Of a stretch of 61,195 nt of DNA, positions 1 to 8,576 are shown one piece after another (the first letter of the stretch is position 1; every line of letters starts with the position of its first letter). Below the pieces are notes generated by a model. That model was not told where the DNA came from and made no database searches. It saw only the letters and a program-made list of their open reading frames with translations. The stretch is from Candidatus Cacconaster merdequi (GTDB lineage Bacteria; Bacteroidota; Bacteroidia; Bacteroidales; UBA932). The stretch is taken from contig JAGHVK010000016.1 in assembly GCA_018064345.1 (NCBI GenBank), positions 1 to 61,195 of the forward strand, written 5' to 3'. Made by a program: the position numbers and the translations under genes.

Positions 1-87
1 GTATTGGGAACGGTGGAGTCCATAGGCTCAATCCACTCGACCTTTGTAATGAAGGAAATCAAGCAGACACACAGCCTATATATCTAA
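1..87 (+). CDS. C-terminal fragment of a probable Lrp/AsnC-family regulator (truncated by window edge)
   Basis: Open frame from base 1: VLGTVESIGSIHSTFVMKEIKQTHSLYI*, resembling Lrp/AsnC C-terminal 'V..IHSTFVMKEIK'. Short, so tentative. Confidence 0.45.
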   Translation, partial: VLGTVESIGSIHSTFVMKEIKQTHSLYI

Positions 88-112
88 GAACCATTTCAAA
101 ATAGCTTCTTAG
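84..112 (+). repeat. Dispersed intergenic repeat, copy A
   Basis: CTAAGAACCATTTCAAAATAGCTTCTTAG. Confidence 0.75.
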
Positions 113-130
113 TAGGCATAATCACCATCA

Positions 131-1450
131 TTAAAAATCGTCTGCTTCGATGATTTCAAGAAGGCGGTCGATGGCTTCTTCCTGCGGGACATAGCGCATT
201 ACCACTTCCTTGCCGCGATAGAGGCTCACGTGGCCGCGGCCCTCTCCGACATATCCGTAATCAGCATCGGCCATCTCGCCAGGTCCGTTCACTACGCAAC
301 CCATGACGGCAATCCTGACTCCGGCAAGATGAGATGTGCGACGCTTCACCTCTTCGAATGTATCTTCGAGGTTGTACAGCGTGCGTCCGCAGCCAGGGCA
401 GGCAATGTATTCCGGCCTTGTGAAACGCCTGCGGCAGGCTTGCAGAAGCATATCCTTGAATCGGGCAGCGTCATCTCCGCTCAACGGGTTTCCTCCGACT
501 CTCGAGCCGGAAAGGTCGAAATCATCAATCTTCTTGTCGAGAAGAGAAGGGCCCCAAAGGCAGGAAGCCTTGATAATGAAATCGTTCCAATCTTCCGCTT
601 CAACCGATGTCCGGCCTCCGAAAGGGGAATACCCTTCTTCTATTGCTTTGACAATGGCACGCCCCGCAGGAATTTCGTTCACGGGATCTTCCGTAAGGGA
701 AACTCTGATGGTGTCACCTATGCCTTCTGAAAGAAGAGTGCCTATCCCAACTGCCGACTTGATGCGCCCTTCATCTCCGTTCCCAGCTTCTGTCACTCCG
801 AGGTGAAGGGGAAAGATAAACCCCAGCTCGTCGCGCATAGCCTTGTACAACAGACGATAAGCCTCCACCATCACCGTTGTGTTGCTGGCTTTGAGTGAAA
901 CGGCGACATTAAAAAACTGCTGCTCGACGCATATCCTAAGCCACTCCATCACCGCCTCTTTCATCGCCAGCGGTGTGTTGCCGTAAAGATTGGTTATTCT
1001 TTCTCCAAGTGAGCCGTGGTTCAGGCCGATGCGGATAGCCGTGCCGTGTTCCTTGCACAGTGAGATCAATTCCACGAACTTGGAACAGGCTGTGGCGTGT
1101 TCCTTGGCGAAATTGCCCGGATTGATTCTTACCTTGTCAGCTACAGAGGCTGCGGCAAGGGCGGCATCCGCAAGGAAGTGGATATCAGCGACAAGTGGCG
1201 TGAAGATACCCTCGTTGCGAAGCCTTTCCTTTATTTTTCCGAGTGATTCCACCTGCTTGATGCCCTGCGTCGTGAGACGTATCATATCTGCTCCCGCGGC
1301 AGCCATCCTGCGGCACTGCTCCAAGGATGCTTCGATGTTGTCGGTCGATGTGTTGCACATTGTCTGCACCACAATCGGATTGCCACCGCCAATTGGCAGC
1401 CTTCCTGCAATGTTGAAAGAGATTTTCGTTGATTCCATTTTGATTGTCAC
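131..1450 (-). CDS. ispG: 4-hydroxy-3-methylbut-2-enyl diphosphate synthase (flavodoxin/ferredoxin)
   Basis: GGGNPIVVQTMCNTST N-terminus, CPGCGRT and MGCVVNGPGE Fe-S motifs. Confidence 0.97.
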   Translation of the reverse strand: MTIKMESTKISFNIAGRLPIGGGNPIVVQTMCNTSTDNIEASLEQCRRMAAAGADMIRLTTQGIKQVESLGKIKERLRNEGIFTPLVADIHFLADAALAAASVADKVRINPGNFAKEHATACSKFVELISLCKEHGTAIRIGLNHGSLGERITNLYGNTPLAMKEAVMEWLRICVEQQFFNVAVSLKASNTTVMVEAYRLLYKAMRDELGFIFPLHLGVTEAGNGDEGRIKSAVGIGTLLSEGIGDTIRVSLTEDPVNEIPAGRAIVKAIEEGYSPFGGRTSVEAEDWNDFIIKASCLWGPSLLDKKIDDFDLSGSRVGGNPLSGDDAARFKDMLLQACRRRFTRPEYIACPGCGRTLYNLEDTFEEVKRRTSHLAGVRIAVMGCVVNGPGEMADADYGYVGEGRGHVSLYRGKEVVMRYVPQEEAIDRLLEIIEADDF

Positions 1451-1459
1451 TGGTCTCCT

Positions 1460-2146
1460 TTACCACAGATGAACAAACAGTCCCGCACTTATCATTATGT
1501 TGCTCGGATAGACAAACTGCCAGTAAAGGTCACTGTTCTTGTATGTATGATACATACTCGACAAAGAGAACTTGTAATTGCCCTCAATGTGGAGTTCGAA
1601 TGGCTTGAACACGATGCCGAGACCTACGCCGCCGATTGCTCCGTAATCGAACCGCTGGTCAAAACGGTCGAAGCCTCCCTGTTTGTCAGTGGAGAGACGA
1701 TATCCGGCGTAGGGCCCCAGATTAGCCAATATCCTGAAAGATGAGAAGTCTATCTTGAATTGGGATATGAGCGGAACTTCCACTATTCTGCATCTTTCAC
1801 CGTATCCTGGTTTTGAAGCAGTATATCCCTCTTCACCAAGCTTTGCGCCCGCCTGAATGCCGAAATTGAACATTTCATCCCAAAGAGCGTGGTAGTATGT
1901 GTAGAGGACTGCGACGTTCTTCGCAGTAAATAGATAGCCGGTCTCGAATTCCGGATTCGTTCTCACACCGCTGATGTTGTAAGAGTATTGCACTCCCACC
2001 ATATGGATGCTCTTGTACTGCCTGGGCCTTGGCAGGGTATCAAGTTCGGAGAAATTGTCCGGGAGTTCTGTTATGAAATCCACGTCCTGCGCCATTGCGG
2101 TGGCGGAAAAAGCAAGCAAAGCAAATAAGAGTGTCAGCCTTTTCAT
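1460..2146 (-). CDS. Outer-membrane beta-barrel protein (PorT-like)
   Basis: Signal peptide MKRLTLLFALLAFSATAMAQ; alternating barrel-like strands. Confidence 0.7.
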   Translation of the reverse strand: MKRLTLLFALLAFSATAMAQDVDFITELPDNFSELDTLPRPRQYKSIHMVGVQYSYNISGVRTNPEFETGYLFTAKNVAVLYTYYHALWDEMFNFGIQAGAKLGEEGYTASKPGYGERCRIVEVPLISQFKIDFSSFRILANLGPYAGYRLSTDKQGGFDRFDQRFDYGAIGGVGLGIVFKPFELHIEGNYKFSLSSMYHTYKNSDLYWQFVYPSNIMISAGLFVHLW

Positions 2147-3942
2147 TCGAAAAACAGTTTCTTGAAGTTGATTTCCTGGACAATTTCGGTTGATTCCGGA
2201 ATCTCGATGATGCTCTTCTCCGGCTCATATTCATAGAAGCGGACCTCTTCAGGCTGAATATGACTCAGTAGGTTTCCGGTATCAAGAAGCCTGTTCCCAT
2301 TCACGTCACGCGTTATTCGGATCATGTATTTCCCTGCTTTGAGATATTGTATCTCCGCAGATTTGTCCTCATTTATGTACAGAGTCTTGATGACGGTGTC
2401 ACCCTTGTCGTTGGTGAGTTCCACTATGTAGTTGCAGTCGCATTCCTTGAAGTCAAGGGTCAGAAAACTCAATTTCTCGTCCTTCGGGACTTCGAACTTG
2501 ATCTCCTCAGCCTTGTTCGGCAGTCCTTCTATGTCAATGAAAGAGCCTTGAGGAATATTGATAGTGTATTCATAACCTACAATGAGCTTGTCTTCCGGCA
2601 GGAACCAGTAGCGCCTCAATTCAGTGGAATCCTGGAAGAACCTGTACGGCTTCTCTGATTTCTGACCCTTCGGATTGGTCTCCACAAGCACTACGGAATC
2701 CATGGAGGCAATCTTCACAGGTATTGTGTGTTCTATTGAGAACCCGTCCGTCTGGATTGATTCTTTCTTTACATCCACCTTGAAATTGAATACAGTGTCC
2801 TTCTGCTTGCTGCCCTTTGCAGTGATTCCTCCGGCGGCATCTGAGTCTTTCTCCTTGATAATGGCAAGAGAAAGATTCTCGACGGTATCGACAAGAACGC
2901 CGAGAGAATCGGTCATTTTGTAATTCAAGTTGATTATCAGGCTGTCCGGAAGACGGTATTTGCTGTCTATCCAGAAATCTATGCTGTCGCGGGCCTGATT
3001 GTACTGAAGGATGACCTGCTCCTTGTCTATGCCCCAGAAATCTATCGAATTGATCTGTACGTCACCGGCACTGAACTTCAGGAATCCATATTTTTCGCTC
3101 TTCCTTCCGCTGTTCTGAAGATACTGCTTGGTCTGGTGCTCCTTGAAGATGTTCAGCTTGACGTCAGCCTTACGTCCGAGGCATTCAAGGGTGTCCTTCA
3201 TATTGAAGTGCCCCAGCTCCGGAATGGAATCCCCTATGACCTTTACAGGCACAATAACCGTGTCACAGAATGCTATTTCATCACTGTCAGGGTTGTATGC
3301 GAAATCGTTGTCCACGTCTGAATAGGCGTACAGCCTGTACGGAATGCTTTTTACATTTCGAAAGACGAAATAGCCCCATTCATCGCTCTTGACTGCCGCT
3401 GCGGGGTTCCCGTAGAGACAGGCGGAGTCGGAAAGGTCGGAATAGATGGCCACCAGTGCCTTTTTGACAGGGGCGAGCGTCTTGTAGTCGCGCACAGTGC
3501 CTGTGAAGTACATCGAATCGATGCTGTCTCCGGTGGAGAAGGCATAGATGAGCCGTGGGGCCGGATTACTTTCATTGTTGTCTACGAGAGCTTCGCCGAA
3601 GTCAATGGTATATGTACACTCTTCACGGAGCGTGTCATTGAAGGTGACCTCGATACTCTTTCCCTTGACCTTGGCGGTCGGTTTCTTGCGGTGGGGAGGG
3701 GAGAGGGTTATTTCGTTCTGGTCCTTGATGACAGTGTATTCATTGAAGGTCAGTTTGATCTTCTGACCTGTGCGTGGGAAATGCTTTGTCGAATTCTCTG
3801 GAACCAACTGCACGAGCTCAGGCGGAATGGTATCTTTCGGGCCTCCGCTCGGTGGTGTAGTGGTGTTGGCGCAGGAACGGCTCACCATACAGCATACTAC
3901 GAAGCCTATTATTGAAAGGGATGTGACTGTTCTTGATTTCAT
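2143..3942 (-). CDS. Secreted protein with Ig-like (Big_5) domain
   Basis: N-terminal signal, CANTTTPPSGGPKDTIPPELVQLVPENSTKHFPRTGQKIKLTFNEYT typical of Bacteroidetes Ig-like domain proteins. Confidence 0.75.
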   Translation of the reverse strand: MKSRTVTSLSIIGFVVCCMVSRSCANTTTPPSGGPKDTIPPELVQLVPENSTKHFPRTGQKIKLTFNEYTVIKDQNEITLSPPHRKKPTAKVKGKSIEVTFNDTLREECTYTIDFGEALVDNNESNPAPRLIYAFSTGDSIDSMYFTGTVRDYKTLAPVKKALVAIYSDLSDSACLYGNPAAAVKSDEWGYFVFRNVKSIPYRLYAYSDVDNDFAYNPDSDEIAFCDTVIVPVKVIGDSIPELGHFNMKDTLECLGRKADVKLNIFKEHQTKQYLQNSGRKSEKYGFLKFSAGDVQINSIDFWGIDKEQVILQYNQARDSIDFWIDSKYRLPDSLIINLNYKMTDSLGVLVDTVENLSLAIIKEKDSDAAGGITAKGSKQKDTVFNFKVDVKKESIQTDGFSIEHTIPVKIASMDSVVLVETNPKGQKSEKPYRFFQDSTELRRYWFLPEDKLIVGYEYTINIPQGSFIDIEGLPNKAEEIKFEVPKDEKLSFLTLDFKECDCNYIVELTNDKGDTVIKTLYINEDKSAEIQYLKAGKYMIRITRDVNGNRLLDTGNLLSHIQPEEVRFYEYEPEKSIIEIPESTEIVQEINFKKLFFE

Positions 3943-3945
3943 AGC

Positions 3946-6168
3946 TTATTTGACTTCATAGCGTTTCACACTCTCCACGCCCTTGACTTTCTTGAGCGAT
4001 TTGATGAGTTTTTCCAAGTCCTCGGTATTGTGGACGTAGAGGTCAATCGTTCCTTCAAATATCTCATCGTGGCTCTCAATGACCAGTTTACGCATATTTA
4101 CGCTCAGAATCAGAGAGATTGTCCTTGTGATGTCGTTCAGGATTCCGATGCGGTCTATTCCGTTGATGGCTATGCGCGTCAGGTACGACATCTTGAAATT
4201 CTTGCTCCACTTGACCGGGATTATCTTGTGTCCTTCCTTTGAGGCGAGGTTGTTTGCAACAGGGCAGCTCTTCTTATGAATCGTCACGCTGCCATCCTGC
4301 TCCTCAAAACCGATTACGGTGTCACCGGGGATTGGGGAACAGCATTCTGCTATGTTGAAGGAAATGGTACCGTCATTGATGTCCTCTTCGAGGATGTAGT
4401 CGTGTTTCTTGTCTATCTTTCCGAGATTGCGGATAGGGTTGAGCAGTTTGACGCCCCACATCTGCACGCTCCGTCTCTCCTCGTTGAGTTTCAGGGCTTT
4501 GTCAAGGTCGGAAAGATCTATCAGACCGATTCCTATCTTGCTGTAAAGTTCCTCCTTTCCTCCGTTGACCTCATAGTAGCTGATGAGTTTCTTCAGGACA
4601 CGGCTCATCGCACTTATGCCTCTTGCTTCAAGTTCAGCCTGAAGCAGCCGCATACCCTCCTTGGCGTTGTCCTTTGTGGAGTCCTTGAGCGCGGATATCA
4701 CCATATCCTTTGCCTTGGAAGTCTTCAGGAAAGAGAGCCACTCCCTCTTCGGGCCAGCCGATTCAGATGTGATTATGGCAACCTGGTCGCCGTTCTTGAG
4801 CTCCTGGCTCAAAGGCATAAGCCTCTGGTTCACCTTTGCGGCAATGGCGTGGTGACCGATCTGTGTATGTATGTCGTATGCCAGGTCGAGTGCTGTCGCT
4901 CCTTTTGGAAGCTTGCGCTGTTCGCCCTTGGGGGTGAACACGAAAATGTCCGAATTGACAAGTTCCATATGGAAATCGTCGAGGAACTGGAGTGCGTTTG
5001 CATCAGGGCTTTCGAGAATCTCCCTGACTCGCTTGAGCCACCGCTCGATTTCGCTGTCCGATTCTGAATCAGCGCCTCCCTGCTTGTAGAGCCAGTGTGC
5101 GGCCAGGCCACGCTCCGCAATCGAGTTCATCCTCTCGGAACGTATCTGTATCTCAATCCAGTTGCCTCCCGGCCCCATAACGGTCAGGTGGAGCGCTTCG
5201 TAACCGTTGGACTTAGGCTCCTTCACCCAGTCGCGGGTCCTGTCCTGCTTGTATTGGTATCGGTTGGTTATCATTGAGAAGATGTACCAGCACTGATCCC
5301 TTTCACTGTAGTCGGGACGGACTTCGAATATGATTCTCACTGCGAAGATGTCGTATATCTGCTCGAACGGTATGTTCTTGTTATACATCTTCTTCCATAT
5401 CGAGTACGGAGTCTTGAGCCTCTTGAGTATCGTGTATTTATATCCAGCCTTGTCAAGGTCTTCCTTGATAGGTTTGATGAAAGTGTCAATGAATTCACCT
5501 CTTTCAAGCAGAACCTCGTTCAATTTCTCGGTTATCGACCTGTAAGCGTCCGGTTCACGGTACTGAAGCCAGATGTTCTCCATCTCGGATTTGATGCTGT
5601 AAAGACCGAGCCTGTGTGCCAGAGGTATGAAGATGTACATAGTCTCACTGAGAATCTTGTCCCTCTTGTATTCAGGCATGAACTGAATTGTGCGGGTGTT
5701 GTGCAGGCGGTCTGCGAGCTTGATGAGCACAATTCTCACGTCATCGTTCAGAGTGAGCAGTATGCGCTTGAAGTTCTCAGCCTGCAGAGTGGTCGTTGAG
5801 GATGTGTCATCAAGGGCAGTCTTGATTTTGGTAAGACCATCCACAAGAGAGGCTATCTTGTCTCCGAACAGCCTCTGGATGTCCTCGACAGTGTATTCTG
5901 TATCCTCCACCACATCGTGCAGCAAGGCGGCGCAGATGGATTTGCATCCGAGTCCTATTTCATCCACCACTATCTTCGCAACTGCAATAGGGTGAAGTAT
6001 GTACGGCTCCCCTGAACGCCTGCGTACTCCGTTGTGGGCCTGGTTGGCGAAATCAAATGCCTTGAGCACCAAATCATACTGCTGCTGGTCTGCACAGCGT
6101 TTGCGGCACAGAATCTTCAGGGAATCGAACTCCTTTTCAATCAGCCTGTAATCTTCCTCAGTAAACAT
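3946..6168 (-). CDS. RelA/SpoT-family (p)ppGpp synthetase/hydrolase
   Basis: HD-type AALLHDVVEDTEYT, synthetase RLKTPYSIWKKM, TGS FTPKGEQRKLPKGATALDLAYDIHTQIGHH, C-terminal ACT. Confidence 0.96.
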   Translation of the reverse strand: MFTEEDYRLIEKEFDSLKILCRKRCADQQQYDLVLKAFDFANQAHNGVRRRSGEPYILHPIAVAKIVVDEIGLGCKSICAALLHDVVEDTEYTVEDIQRLFGDKIASLVDGLTKIKTALDDTSSTTTLQAENFKRILLTLNDDVRIVLIKLADRLHNTRTIQFMPEYKRDKILSETMYIFIPLAHRLGLYSIKSEMENIWLQYREPDAYRSITEKLNEVLLERGEFIDTFIKPIKEDLDKAGYKYTILKRLKTPYSIWKKMYNKNIPFEQIYDIFAVRIIFEVRPDYSERDQCWYIFSMITNRYQYKQDRTRDWVKEPKSNGYEALHLTVMGPGGNWIEIQIRSERMNSIAERGLAAHWLYKQGGADSESDSEIERWLKRVREILESPDANALQFLDDFHMELVNSDIFVFTPKGEQRKLPKGATALDLAYDIHTQIGHHAIAAKVNQRLMPLSQELKNGDQVAIITSESAGPKREWLSFLKTSKAKDMVISALKDSTKDNAKEGMRLLQAELEARGISAMSRVLKKLISYYEVNGGKEELYSKIGIGLIDLSDLDKALKLNEERRSVQMWGVKLLNPIRNLGKIDKKHDYILEEDINDGTISFNIAECCSPIPGDTVIGFEEQDGSVTIHKKSCPVANNLASKEGHKIIPVKWSKNFKMSYLTRIAINGIDRIGILNDITRTISLILSVNMRKLVIESHDEIFEGTIDLYVHNTEDLEKLIKSLKKVKGVESVKRYEVK

Positions 6169-6173
6169 AATAT

Positions 6174-7565
6174 CTAAAAATGCAAATCTCTCCTGCCTTC
6201 CTTGACGAGGGCAAGACGTTTTTCAACCAACTCTCGTTTCCGTTCATCCGGTATCTTTGCCAATTCTCTGTCTATCAAAGAATATCCTGTCTCTTTGGTG
6301 GAAACGCTGCCGTAATCCTCAAGATATTCGGCAAGTGTAAGCAAAGCGTTAGGTGTGCAGAAATTGCAGATGAATCCAGGAATCGCATATTCCATGAAGT
6401 GCTCTCCTGTGCGTCCCATCCGGTAGCACGAGGTGCAGAAACTTGGAATGTAATCATTCTTGAGGAGCCAGTGAATCACAGAGTCGAGGTCCCTTGTGTC
6501 TCCCACTTGGAACTGTTCGCGTTTTAACTGTTGCCCCCCTTCGTTGTCGGTGTATCCTCCAATTTCCAGTTTGGTTCCGGCATCTATCTGTGATACACCG
6601 AATTCCATTACATCACTACGTATGGCCTCGCTCTCGCGTGCGGTCATTATCAATCCAGTGTAAGGCACTGCAAGCCTCAGTACTGCCACAAGATGCTTGA
6701 AGTCGTCGTCACTCACGCGGTAAGGAAGTTCCAGGTCGAGTCCGTTGGCAGGCTGGATTCTCGGGAAACTGATGGTGTGCGGGCCGACACCGCAGGTCTG
6801 CTTCAGATGAATCGCGTGCGAGACAAGTCCGAGGACTTCGAAACGCCAGTCATAGAGTCCGAACAATGCACCTATGCCCATATCGTCGATGCCGCCTTCG
6901 AATGCACGGTCCATTGCATTGAGCCTCCAAAGGTAATCCCCCTTGCGGGTGGAAGCCGGGTGCATTGCCGCATATGTCGGCTTGTGGTATGTTTCCTGGA
7001 ATACCTGGAATGTACCGATGCCGGCGGATTTCACAGTTCTGTACCCTTCGACATCAAGCGGGGCGGCGTTTATGTTCACCCTGCGGATTTCACCGTTGCC
7101 GAATTTGGTGTCGTAGCACATCCTTACGGTGTGGGCGATGAACTCCGGACTGTAGAGGGGACTCTCTCCGTAAACCAGTATCAGACGTTTGTGACCTAGG
7201 CTTTCAAGTTTTATGAGTTCTTCTTTCAATTCGCTGTCGGATAGGGTCTTGCGTACTGTAGTCGTAAGCGATTTCCTGAATCCGCAGTATTTGCAGTCGT
7301 TTATGCAGTAATTCCCGATATAAAGTGGCGCGAAGAGCACTATTCTGTTTCCATATACCGAGCGCTTGAGTTCCCTTGCTGCGTTGAAAAGTTCTTCCTT
7401 GAGATCATCCGACTTGATTGCAAGCAGGACAGCTGTCTCTTCGAGGTCAAGCGGCTGCTTGGCCAGGCTTTTCGCAAGCACCTCCCTTACTCTTGCCGCA
7501 TCTTCCTTCGTGTTGTGCAGGAGCTCTTCAATCAACGAGTCATTTATAAAATCTTTCTCCATCAT
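6174..7565 (-). CDS. hydG: [FeFe]-hydrogenase H-cluster maturase HydG (radical SAM)
   Basis: CINDCKYC radical-SAM motif; C-terminal CTSCYRMGRTGEHFM...CNFCTPNALLTLAEYL. Confidence 0.93.
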   Translation of the reverse strand: MMEKDFINDSLIEELLHNTKEDAARVREVLAKSLAKQPLDLEETAVLLAIKSDDLKEELFNAARELKRSVYGNRIVLFAPLYIGNYCINDCKYCGFRKSLTTTVRKTLSDSELKEELIKLESLGHKRLILVYGESPLYSPEFIAHTVRMCYDTKFGNGEIRRVNINAAPLDVEGYRTVKSAGIGTFQVFQETYHKPTYAAMHPASTRKGDYLWRLNAMDRAFEGGIDDMGIGALFGLYDWRFEVLGLVSHAIHLKQTCGVGPHTISFPRIQPANGLDLELPYRVSDDDFKHLVAVLRLAVPYTGLIMTARESEAIRSDVMEFGVSQIDAGTKLEIGGYTDNEGGQQLKREQFQVGDTRDLDSVIHWLLKNDYIPSFCTSCYRMGRTGEHFMEYAIPGFICNFCTPNALLTLAEYLEDYGSVSTKETGYSLIDRELAKIPDERKRELVEKRLALVKEGRRDLHF

Positions 7566-7586
7566 TTCAATCTCTCTATCTATTGG

Positions 7587-8576
7587 CTATTGAGCCTCCA
7601 TAAGCTTAATCTTCTTTTCCGCTGCCTTTACCCTGTCCCGTTCAATTATCTCCCATTCATCCAGCTGGTTGAATGCTCTTGAAAGTTCAGCTCCAATGAG
7701 AATCACCTGCCAGCACAGGTTCATCCACACCATAAACAACGGTATAAATGCCAGCACTCCGTAAACGGCGCTTATCCGCGTAACCATCATCTGGGTCCCC
7801 ATATAGAGGTACTGCAGTATGACGAACGCCACTCCCGCCATCAATGAGGCGCTCAAAGCGGAACCGTATCTGACCTTGGTATGCGGAATCACCTTGTACA
7901 TCACAGAGAGCACCATTGCGACCACTCCATAGAATACAAGCCAGAAAATGTTCTTTGTCAGGAAATTGAACACACCAAGGCGTCCGCTCAGCAGCCCGAT
8001 GAACTTTGCGTACCAGCCCCATCCGAACAGGAATATCAGAAGAACGAACGGACTTATCAGCAGAACTGTGACATAGACTATGAGCCTTTTCCATATCTTG
8101 CGCTGCCTGTTCACTTTCCAGATCCGGTTGAACGAAGTCTCTATGTTTATCATCAGCCAGAATACCAGCCAAATGAACGATATGAAGGAAATCCATCCGA
8201 AAACCCCATTCTCAGTGGCTGATACTATGTTGTGTGCCATATTGAGGATTACACCGATAAGTTCGGTGCTTGTAGGGAAGGAACGGTACAACATATCCGC
8301 CAGGACTTTGTCAAGGCCGAATCCGTTGGAAACGAAAAGGATGGCAGCAACCATCGGTACGGCGGCCATAGTGCTGAAAAAACTCAAGGCCACAGCCTCC
8401 CTTCCAACGCGGTTGCGGGTGAAACCCTTGATGGTGAGTATCACTGCCTGAAGATGCTTCGCATAGCGTGCACGGCTCTTGCCAATCTCGCTGAAATCCA
8501 GTTCCCAGAGGTCGTGGGACAGGAATTTGACAAGACTCGCGACAAAATCCCTTATGCGTGCGAAGAACAGGTTCAT
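7587..8576 (-). CDS. YihY/virulence factor BrkB family membrane protein
   Basis: Multiple TM helices; RVGREAVALSFFSTMAAVPMVAAILF, YGVLAFIPLFMVWMNLCWQVILIGAEL. Confidence 0.88.
   Translation of the reverse strand: MNLFFARIRDFVASLVKFLSHDLWELDFSEIGKSRARYAKHLQAVILTIKGFTRNRVGREAVALSFFSTMAAVPMVAAILFVSNGFGLDKVLADMLYRSFPTSTELIGVILNMAHNIVSATENGVFGWISFISFIWLVFWLMINIETSFNRIWKVNRQRKIWKRLIVYVTVLLISPFVLLIFLFGWGWYAKFIGLLSGRLGVFNFLTKNIFWLVFYGVVAMVLSVMYKVIPHTKVRYGSALSASLMAGVAFVILQYLYMGTQMMVTRISAVYGVLAFIPLFMVWMNLCWQVILIGAELSRAFNQLDEWEIIERDRVKAAEKKIKLMEAQ

Noticed and set aside
4276-5067. 263-aa plus-strand ORF antisense to the RelA/SpoT gene
   Set aside because: Fully inside a convincing RSH gene; no recognisable domain or promoter.
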